DNA of 5,641 bases from Pseudomonadota bacterium (GTDB lineage Bacteria > Myxococcota > Bradymonadia > UBA4248): positions 1 through 5,641 of the forward strand of contig JAGACY010000213.1 in the NCBI GenBank assembly GCA_017613855.1. Direction: 5' to 3'. The notes beneath the pieces were generated by a model. The model did no database searches. It was not told the DNA's origin and saw only the letters and a program-made list of their open reading frames with translations. Below are positions 1 to 4,657 of the stretch, piece after piece (position 1 is the stretch's first letter; every line of letters starts with the position of its first letter). Position numbers and translations under genes: made by a program.

Positions 1-659
1 ATGGGCTCTGCCGTCGTAATGTCCGTCAAACCACTGGATGGACAGGAAATGAGCGGCCATGTCACATTTGGCATGGGAGGCGCAACCGGACCGGGAAATG
101 CAGCAAATGCCGGATACCACGGCAACCCTGGCACCGTAACATTATCGAAATATTTGTTGAGACATTTTTCAACGCCCTTACCCACAGCATCGCGCCATTT
201 ATTATAGAATTTTCTGCTGGGAGAAGGAGCCGGGAAGCCTGGATATGATTTAAACAGGGTGAAAAACTGCTGGCTGCTCTTGAGACATCCGGTACTGCCA
301 ACCGCAATGGGACCATTAATTTTCAGATTCTGGAAGCCGAATGTTGGTTTCCAAAGATTGAAAGCATATTCGACCGCACTCAGCATTGTCTTGACAAAAT
401 CCTGATAATAATCGGTCATGGTATTGGCTGTATCCAAATGATATTTCTGGGGATCCTGGGTCGCAAAATAGGACATGACGCCATCCGCGCTTTCAACCCC
501 CATTCCCCAATTTGTCATACTTACGCCATTGACATAATTGCCCGTAGCTTCCGCACCGCCATTTTGCGGTGCCTTCCAGCTATCTTCAGGCGGAAGTTTA
601 TGCTGCTTTCCGGCAACCGATAAATCTGCAAGGATTGGGAAAAATTTGACGTTTGACAT
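1..659 (-). CDS. Hypothetical protein, partial (C-terminus beyond left edge)
   Basis: An uninterrupted frame of 219 codons runs from an ATG at 659 down to the window edge, so the C-terminus is missing. The start is supported by a Shine-Dalgarno AAAGGGAG ending 5 bases before the ATG. The protein starts MSNVKFFPIL and has no obvious signal peptide or membrane segment. The first 80 residues are polar and Gly/Asn-rich. The middle is aromatic-rich, with Tyr, Phe and Trp in the stretch around residues 80-150. Near residues 180-200 is a Pro/aromatic segment (VPGLPWYPAF, then PGPVAPPMPN). Three cysteines are visible. I do not recognise the family. The Pro-rich loop vaguely recalls cargo proteins near contractile injection systems, but this is only an impression. 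It lies downstream of the kinase in the same direction, separated by strong terminator-like hairpins, so it is probably its own transcription unit. The reading frame is well supported; the function is unknown. Confidence 0.8.
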   Translation of the reverse strand, partial: MSNVKFFPILADLSVAGKQHKLPPEDSWKAPQNGGAEATGNYVNGVSMTNWGMGVESADGVMSYFATQDPQKYHLDTANTMTDYYQDFVKTMLSAVEYAFNLWKPTFGFQNLKINGPIAVGSTGCLKSSQQFFTLFKSYPGFPAPSPSRKFYNKWRDAVGKGVEKCLNKYFDNVTVPGLPWYPAFAAFPGPVAPPMPNVTWPLISCPSSGLTDITTAEP

Positions 660-664
660 ATCGA

Positions 665-672
665 CTCCCTTT
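665..672 (-). promoter_or_regulatory. Ribosome binding site of the partial hypothetical gene
   Basis: On the minus strand AAAGGGAG lies 5 bases before the ATG at 659. It decides the start of the partial gene, because no competing ATG with a comparable site lies just upstream in that frame. Confidence 0.7.
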
Positions 673-710
673 CATGTTAGGTTTCATAACTCCACACAAA
701 CCCAAATATA

Positions 711-739
711 ATTGTACATGCAAAAATGAATCCCGTCCA
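711..739 (-). promoter_or_regulatory. Candidate sigma70-type promoter for the partial hypothetical gene
   Basis: On the minus strand TGGACG (739-734) is separated by 17 bases from TACAAT (716-711), about 50 bases upstream of the ATG at 659. The -10 box is one base off consensus and the -35 box matches at four of six positions. It fits a separate transcription unit downstream of the kinase terminators, but AT-rich intergenic DNA yields such matches by chance. Confidence 0.35.
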
Positions 740-762
740 TGAAATTGAATGATTTTTATATA

Positions 763-783
763 GATACCCCGGGGGGGCGTATC
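763..783. repeat. GC-rich hairpin with C4/G7 core
   Basis: Arms GATACCCC (763-770) and GGGGCGTATC (774-783) pair with a single bulged C at 778, leaving a G-only loop. A run of seven Gs sits at 771-777. No T-run follows on either strand, so it is not a standard intrinsic terminator. It lies upstream of the candidate promoter of the partial gene and downstream of the kinase terminators. It could be a protein-binding site, a transcript-end stabiliser or chance. Confidence 0.4.
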
Positions 784-891
784 ATTCGCAGTCAATCGCC
801 ATGGGCAACGAAGTGCAACATCCGGATGAATCATTGGAATTGAATCGGGCTTCTGCGACAAAACGCCACATCTGGGGACAGCCGACCCCAC

Positions 892-929
892 AAAAAACAT
901 TCGCACCGTATGCACAGCATAGGTGCGAA
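892..929 (-). terminator. Intrinsic terminator, second of two after the kinase gene
   Basis: Outer arms TTCGCACC (900-907) and GGTGCGAA (922-929) and inner arms TATGC (909-913) and GCATA (917-921) form a 13-pair stem with one bulged base (908) and a three-base loop. Read on the minus strand, the stem is followed by TGTTTTTTG (about 899-891), the usual layout of a factor-independent terminator. It lies about 100 bases past the kinase stop codon, so it probably ends that transcript. On the plus strand no T-run follows it. Confidence 0.75.
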
Positions 930-930
930 C

Positions 931-960
931 AAAAGGCGTATTGGTCGCAGACCAATAGCC
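931..960 (-). terminator. Terminator-like hairpin, first of two after the kinase gene
   Basis: TATTGGTC (939-946) and GACCAATA (950-957) form a perfect 8-pair stem around a three-base loop. The stem is extended by GGC (935-937) with GCC (958-960) past a bulged base at 938. On the minus strand it is followed by TTTTG. It stands 68 bases past the kinase stop and immediately precedes the second hairpin. The T-run is short (four), so it may be a weaker terminator or an RNA 3'-end stabiliser acting with its neighbour. Confidence 0.6.
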
Positions 961-1027
961 ACAGCTCAGCGCATGCCGTCAGGCAAAGCAGAGAAACACA
1001 ACAGAAACCGGCCTGGAGCGAATCCTA

Positions 1028-3142
1028 TCAATTCGCGTACATACCATTTTCAACATGTGCCTTATAGGTGCGGACACGTTCGTCAATCCAGTGGCGCAAG
1101 GAATTGCAATCTTCACAGCTGACACTGCCTTTTTTACATTTTCTCTCTTTAAAGACCTGTGTCTGCATCGGAAGAATGACATGCGGATAAACGTCTTCCT
1201 TGAACTCATCCATTTTGGCCATATTCTGCAAGGCAGCATGCAGCAGCTTACATTCATCGCGCCTGATCTTCCAACATTCTACAGCCTTCACGAGCCATTC
1301 CGGTGTTTCGGAAGAAGGATTCTCGACATCCGCATCATCGCCTTGTTTTTCATCATTATCTGCCTGTGAAGGATCGCCGTTTCCCGAATCCGGCCGTTTT
1401 TCTTTATTGGACTGCGGAAGACTGACCTTAAGCTGGTCAAACGTTTCCATCATATTTTTGAACCACTGGTAATTATGACCTTCGTACGGCGTCTTGATAA
1501 TCAACCAGGCCAGGGCTGTTCTGGTATACTCCCCTTGCTGTTCAACCAAAACATCGCCAATTGTCGCTTTATCTTTGGCTTTTGACGAAAAGAGCTCCTT
1601 TCCAATCGTGATGACAGCAGGGTTTAAAGCGGCATGCGGTTCAATGGCAAAAAGATGGGCCAGTGTTTCGATGGTGAGCATTTCAAATTCTGCTCTGTCT
1701 TTTTCGTTTCTGGCATTGGCTCTTTTCAGTTCATAGCAATTGAGCAGATAAAGCCTTACAAAATTGGGATGATTCCAATATTTTTCCTTAACATTATTTA
1801 AGGCAGAAAAGGAAACACTGTATTTTTTGCTCAGATACGCCTCAGTCGCCGGAACCAATTCTGGTTCAGAAGAAAGGACAGCATCCGCCCCAACGCGAAA
1901 TTCTTTTTCTGTAATGTTGTAAGGCTCAGGTTGTCTGACCTCATCCTCAATTCTGACGACTTTCCCCTCCTGGCTCAGTTTTTCAATTGCAATCTGAATA
2001 TGATCGAGCTCTTTGGGCTCAGGCTGGGCCAATTGTTTTGTCTGATTATAAATCCCCAATCCGAGCTGGAAAACAACCACCATTGCCAGGGCTGACAGCG
2101 AAACAATCAGAATGAAGATTTGTTTTTGTCTTCTCGTCTTCGGAAGCACCGAAGCAACTTCCGCACTGATGGGCTCGGCAGCTTCGTTGGAATTCGAAGA
2201 CTGCATGGACATTTTTTGCAGACTGACTACCAGTGAGCCGGAATAAGACGAAAGACTGGAAATCGAAATCCCAGGATTATCGACCGAAAGCAACATAATG
2301 GCTTCGTCGAGAAGCGGCGTAACCTCTTGTGCAGCCTGAAATCTGTCATCCGGATTTTTCTGGAGCAAACACTGAATAATCGCATCCAGATGCTCCGATT
2401 GCGGAATCGAATCGGGAAGGTGCGGCGGCGGCTCCTGTACCTGCTTGACGAGAAGCTCCAGGTAATTCTCGCCCAGAAAAGGTGTCACACCGACCAGCAT
2501 TTCATAGAAAATCGTCCCTGCAGAATAAAGGTCGGCACGATAATCGACCACTTCACCCTGGGCCTGCTCAGGCGCAAGATACTCAGGCGTACCATAAACC
2601 TGACCAATCTGGGTCAATGGCTTGATATTTGCACTTTCGGGATGCTCAATATGGGCAACACCAAAATCGATCAGCTTGACAAAATCATCGCGATCTTCAT
2701 GCTGTATCAGAAAAACATTATCCGGTTTAATGTCGCGGTGAACGATCCCCTTGGCGTGTGCACACCCCAAAGCACTCATCAGCTGACGCATAATCAGACA
2801 GGCGGAAAGCGGTTCCAAAACACCCAGGCGTGTAATCCGCTCCGCAAGCGTCTCTCCCGAAAGAAGCTCCATCACAATATAAGCATCTCCATGTTCCGTC
2901 ATGTCAAAATCCATGACCGAACAAATATTGAAATGCTCAAGCGATGCAGCCGATCGCGCCTCGCGCATAAAACGCTCGCGATATTCTTCCGACTGGGCAT
3001 AATCGCCCTGCATAATCTTGATTGCCACGGGCTTGCGGATACTCATGTGCTCGGCTTTATAAACCATGCCCATCGAACCGCCGCCTATGACGCTCAATAT
3101 CTGATATTTTCCACCTAGGATATCACCCGGCTGATAATTCAT
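1028..3142 (-). CDS. Transmembrane serine/threonine protein kinase (Hanks type, PknB-like)
   Basis: A 704-residue kinase that should phosphorylate Ser/Thr on partner proteins at the inner face of the membrane. The kinase domain spans about residues 13-280. It has a glycine loop (IGGGSMGMVY, 19-28), VAIK with ATP-binding Lys42, helix-C Glu61, the catalytic loop HRDIKPDN (135-142, base Asp137), the metal-binding DFG (159-161), an activation segment with GTPEYLAPE (184-192) and the late conserved Arg267. All catalytic residues are present, so it should be active. It is an RD kinase, usually switched on by activation-loop phosphorylation. A Ser-rich juxtamembrane stretch (286-335) and basic KTRRQKQ (335-341) precede one membrane helix (about 342-364), implying that the last 340 residues lie outside the cytoplasm. 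That part has no family I recognise; it has a Lys/Asp-rich linker (about 572-612) and five cysteines near the end. No PASTA repeats are seen. The start has AAGG six bases upstream and is the only one that keeps the N-terminal lobe intact. Confidence 0.95.
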   Translation of the reverse strand: MNYQPGDILGGKYQILSVIGGGSMGMVYKAEHMSIRKPVAIKIMQGDYAQSEEYRERFMREARSAASLEHFNICSVMDFDMTEHGDAYIVMELLSGETLAERITRLGVLEPLSACLIMRQLMSALGCAHAKGIVHRDIKPDNVFLIQHEDRDDFVKLIDFGVAHIEHPESANIKPLTQIGQVYGTPEYLAPEQAQGEVVDYRADLYSAGTIFYEMLVGVTPFLGENYLELLVKQVQEPPPHLPDSIPQSEHLDAIIQCLLQKNPDDRFQAAQEVTPLLDEAIMLLSVDNPGISISSLSSYSGSLVVSLQKMSMQSSNSNEAAEPISAEVASVLPKTRRQKQIFILIVSLSALAMVVVFQLGLGIYNQTKQLAQPEPKELDHIQIAIEKLSQEGKVVRIEDEVRQPEPYNITEKEFRVGADAVLSSEPELVPATEAYLSKKYSVSFSALNNVKEKYWNHPNFVRLYLLNCYELKRANARNEKDRAEFEMLTIETLAHLFAIEPHAALNPAVITIGKELFSSKAKDKATIGDVLVEQQGEYTRTALAWLIIKTPYEGHNYQWFKNMMETFDQLKVSLPQSNKEKRPDSGNGDPSQADNDEKQGDDADVENPSSETPEWLVKAVECWKIRRDECKLLHAALQNMAKMDEFKEDVYPHVILPMQTQVFKERKCKKGSVSCEDCNSLRHWIDERVRTYKAHVENGMYAN

Positions 3143-3148
3143 ATGCGA

Positions 3149-3152
3149 CCTT
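3149..3152 (-). promoter_or_regulatory. Ribosome binding site of the kinase gene
   Basis: On the minus strand AAGG (within TTAAGGTC) stands six bases before the ATG at 3142. It is a modest but well-spaced site and supports this start. Confidence 0.6.
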
Positions 3153-3193
3153 AACCTACATCACTCTACAAGCATATGCAGAGCGCTATTTCT

Positions 3194-3222
3194 ACTATAC
3201 TCAACATCCAAAATGAGTTCAA
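3194..3222 (-). promoter_or_regulatory. Probable sigma70-type promoter of the kinase gene
   Basis: On the minus strand TTGAAC (3222-3217) and TATAGT (3199-3194) are separated by exactly 17 bases. Each hexamer is close to consensus. Transcription would begin near 3187, giving a leader of about 45 bases before the kinase ATG at 3142. This is the best promoter-like match in the window. Confidence 0.65.
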
Positions 3223-3356
3223 TCCATATACTTTCCAATCGAACGTTTTTTTTGCTCCCAAGACCTCCACAAAAAACGATTTCAACAACGCACAAATGAT
3301 TTCATTCACACTATTTATTGGACTTTCACTCGGTTGTATGTTACACACCTACATGT

Positions 3357-3388
3357 ATTCCCACAGACAATTCTATGGATGTGGGAAT
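3357..3388. promoter_or_regulatory. Inverted repeat, possible operator between divergent promoters
   Basis: ATTCCCACA (3357-3365) and TGTGGGAAT (3380-3388) are perfect inverted copies separated by 14 bases. Half-site centres are 23 bases apart, about two helical turns, as expected for a dimeric regulator. It sits just upstream of the candidate promoter of the DUF4912 gene. No T-run follows on the plus strand, so a terminator is unlikely. The regulator, if any, is not identifiable. Confidence 0.45.
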
Positions 3389-3402
3389 TCGAAAATATGA
3401 GG

Positions 3403-3434
3403 TTGCGGGCTTTTTATCATCATTATAATATAAT
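3403..3434 (+). promoter_or_regulatory. Candidate promoter of the DUF4912-GH57 operon
   Basis: Two overlapping perfect TATAAT hexamers (3424-3429 and 3429-3434) lie 72-82 bases upstream of the GTG start. TTGCGG (3403-3408) is a plausible -35 element, 15 bases from the first hexamer and 20 from the second, so spacing is not ideal for either. The -10 signal is strong and the -35 weak, consistent with help from an activator. Confidence 0.45.
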
Positions 3435-3445
3435 TCCCCAACCCT

Positions 3446-3471
3446 CACAGAGATGCCAGATTTGCTCTGTG
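3446..3471 (+). repeat. Leader hairpin upstream of the DUF4912 gene
   Basis: CACAGAG (3446-3452) and CTCTGTG (3465-3471) form a perfect seven-pair stem with a 12-base loop. If transcription begins near 3436-3441, this lies at the 5' end of the message and could stabilise it or regulate it. No T-run follows, so it is not a terminator, and it does not cover the ribosome binding site at 3493-3498. Confidence 0.4.
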
Positions 3472-3492
3472 TACCTGATGAATAATTCCGAT

Positions 3493-3498
3493 AAGGAG
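3493..3498 (+). promoter_or_regulatory. Ribosome binding site deciding a GTG start
   Basis: AAGGAG is a near-perfect Shine-Dalgarno sequence seven bases before the GTG at 3506. It selects this GTG over the next in-frame ATG at residue 9, which has no comparable site and would cut into the N-terminal motif. Confidence 0.75.
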
Positions 3499-3505
3499 AC
3501 ATAAC

Positions 3506-4594
3506 GTGGATAAAGCAAAACTCACGGCAATGACTGTCAAGGATCTGCGCGCAGAAGCTGAGCGTCTTGGCGTCAAACGAATCAGCACACTCAAAAAGAA
3601 TGAGCTCATTGACGCCATTCTCGATGCCTCCGATGCTGTCGAGAAATCCAGCAAACCCGCAGAAGAAACAAAAAAAGCAGCTCCAAAAGCCAAGCCTGCA
3701 GCCAAAACCACTGCAAAAGCTGAAACCAAAAAAGCTGCCGAAAAACCAGCGGCAAAAGCCGATGCCCCTGCCAAAGCAGACAAAGCTGCATCTAAAAAAA
3801 CTGCCAATGCCAAAGCTGCCAAAGCCGCTGATGATGCAGACGACGAGGCCTTAGAAGCCAAAAAAGCCGACGAAGCCGACGACAAAGAGACCAAAAAAGC
3901 CGATGAAAAAGACGCAGACAAAGCCGACGAGAAAAAAGTCGAAGAGCCCGTCCCCGTCGAACCCGATTCGATCTTCATCGACCACGGTGCCATTCTGCCC
4001 GAATATGTGCCCGGCACTTGCCTCTATGCCCTCGTGCGCGATCCCGGTACACTCTTCGTCTACTGGAACGCCAAATTCGAAAGCGCCAACGGCTGGCTCC
4101 TCACAGCCTACGATCATTCCGGCAATATTCTCCAGTCCTTTACAACACCTGCACGCCGCAATGGCCGCGGTTATTTCCGCATCCCCACTGCCCGCGTTGC
4201 TCGCGTCACCCTTTCACTCATTACGTCATCCGGAACAAGCGAAGTAAAACTCGAATCCAAAATTCGAATCGCAGAACAACTCGGTATTGCACAGCCGCGA
4301 CCCGCGTTCGATGAACGCTGGATCGATGTTCAGAACCACAAAGTCATCTTCGAAGCCCCGGCCCCCGGCCGCGCTCCGCAGTTTGCCGAAGCCTATCAGG
4401 CCATGGACGCTCCCGCACTCACCGGCGGTGGCTTCGATCGCGCCGTCGAAGGCCAGAGAATCTGGGATCCCACTTCCTCGAGATTCGGCCTGCTCAATCC
4501 AGGTGCGCCCGGTGCCCCCGGCTCCTCCGACAAACTCGTTCGCCCAGGTTCGTCCGATTCCTTCATTGGCAGCTCGCACAACGGCCGCCGCTAG
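3506..4594 (+). CDS. Rho_N/SAP-like motif plus DUF4912 domain protein
   Basis: A 362-residue soluble protein starting at GTG. Residues 5-45 form a Rho_N/SAP-type helix-loop-helix (LTAMTVKDLRAEAERLGVKR, then the KKNELIDAIL region), a fold that binds nucleic acid in other proteins. Residues 46-148 are low complexity: Lys/Ala-rich and basic to about 107, then Asp/Glu/Lys-rich. Residues 157-258 match my recollection of DUF4912, with LYALVRDPGTLFVYWN at 173-188 and a Gly-rich strand region after it. This domain often sits near or within glucan-branching proteins, and its role is unknown. The tail (260-362) is Pro/Gly-rich, with GAPGAPG (333-339) and three GSSD/GSSH copies at 339, 348 and 355, similar to repeats I associate with deltaproteobacterial members. 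No signal peptide or membrane helix is seen. The GH57 gene follows after 63 bases, so a shared role in alpha-glucan metabolism is inferred. The domain calls are by eye; the nucleic-acid role is a guess. Confidence 0.88.
   Translation: MDKAKLTAMTVKDLRAEAERLGVKRISTLKKNELIDAILDASDAVEKSSKPAEETKKAAPKAKPAAKTTAKAETKKAAEKPAAKADAPAKADKAASKKTANAKAAKAADDADDEALEAKKADEADDKETKKADEKDADKADEKKVEEPVPVEPDSIFIDHGAILPEYVPGTCLYALVRDPGTLFVYWNAKFESANGWLLTAYDHSGNILQSFTTPARRNGRGYFRIPTARVARVTLSLITSSGTSEVKLESKIRIAEQLGIAQPRPAFDERWIDVQNHKVIFEAPAPGRAPQFAEAYQAMDAPALTGGGFDRAVEGQRIWDPTSSRFGLLNPGAPGAPGSSDKLVRPGSSDSFIGSSHNGRR
3641..3949 (+). repeat. Low-complexity Lys/Ala then Asp/Glu/Lys coding repeat
   Basis: Inside the DUF4912 gene, codons for Ala and Lys (AAAGC-type words) dominate to about 3829. 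From 3830 the pattern changes to imperfect AAAGCCGACGA units encoding Lys-Ala-Asp-Glu. The protein stretch (residues 46-148) is basic first and acidic second. It probably forms an extended or helical linker between the two domains and likely varies in length among relatives. Confidence 0.7.
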
Positions 4595-4601
4595 TTCCTG
4601 C

Positions 4602-4638
4602 TTTTTTTATAAATGATGCGCCTCTCCATTGGCGCCAT
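4602..4638 (+). other. Intercistronic T-run and small hairpin
   Basis: Between the DUF4912 and GH57 genes is a T7 run (4602-4608) that has no convincing stem before it. It is followed by a short stem, GCGCC (4618-4622) with GGCGC (4631-4635). ATG (4613-4615) and CAT (4636-4638) can extend the stem across a two-base bulge. The hairpin ends seven bases before the GH57 ribosome binding site. It may tune translation or partial readthrough; it does not look like a full terminator. Confidence 0.3.
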
Positions 4639-4644
4639 ATAAAT

Positions 4645-4649
4645 AAGGA
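4645..4649 (+). promoter_or_regulatory. Ribosome binding site of the GH57 gene
   Basis: AAGGA lies eight bases before the ATG at 4658. An in-frame ATG at 4649 overlaps this site and has no spacing from it, so 4658 is the preferred start. Confidence 0.6.
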
Positions 4650-4657
4650 TGACTTTT

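Larger units (their letters stand above)
660..1027. other. Non-coding region between the kinase and the partial gene
   Basis: This stretch has no believable gene. Short frames here give compositionally odd peptides, lack good ribosome binding sites and overlap the hairpins. It contains the leader and candidate promoter of the partial gene, one GC-rich hairpin and two terminator-like hairpins on the minus strand. The remaining part (961-1027) shows only a small inverted repeat, GCGAAT (1018-1023) with ATTCGC (1031-1036), which spans the kinase stop codon. Confidence 0.6.
3143..3505. other. Divergent intergenic region between the kinase and the DUF4912 gene
   Basis: An AT-rich stretch of 363 bases without a gene; the short frames in it have no credible starts. 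It carries promoters for both flanking genes, a 9+9 base inverted repeat at 3357-3388, a leader hairpin at 3446-3471, a T8 run at 3246-3253 and a small palindrome AATGA/TCATT at 3295-3306. The middle part (about 3225-3350) shows nothing else that I can name. Confidence 0.6.

Noticed and set aside
598..915. Minus-strand 105-residue open frame between the kinase and the partial gene
   Set aside because: It starts inside the terminator hairpin, overlaps the start of the well-supported partial gene in another frame, and its product has no recognisable composition or domain.
1018..1036. Inverted repeat GCGAAT/ATTCGC spanning the kinase stop codon
   Set aside because: Only six pairs with a seven-base loop and no T-run; easily expected by chance.
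801..1122. Plus-strand open frames of 88 and 70 residues
   Set aside because: They run through both terminator hairpins and antisense into the kinase end, lack a good ribosome binding site, and look like random translation.
2327..3118. Plus-strand 263-residue open frame
   Set aside because: It lies entirely antisense to the kinase domain, whose catalytic motifs are all intact. It is a shadow of that gene.
3246..3253. T8 run in the divergent region as a terminator
   Set aside because: No stem precedes it and no gene ends nearby on the plus strand.
3166..3400. Small open frames of 60 and 74 residues in the divergent region
   Set aside because: They overlap each other and the promoter elements and have no convincing ribosome binding site.
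3445..4017. Minus-strand 190-residue Ala/Ser-rich open frame
   Set aside because: It is the antisense of the Lys/Ala low-complexity linker, where a repeated codon pattern keeps the other frames open.
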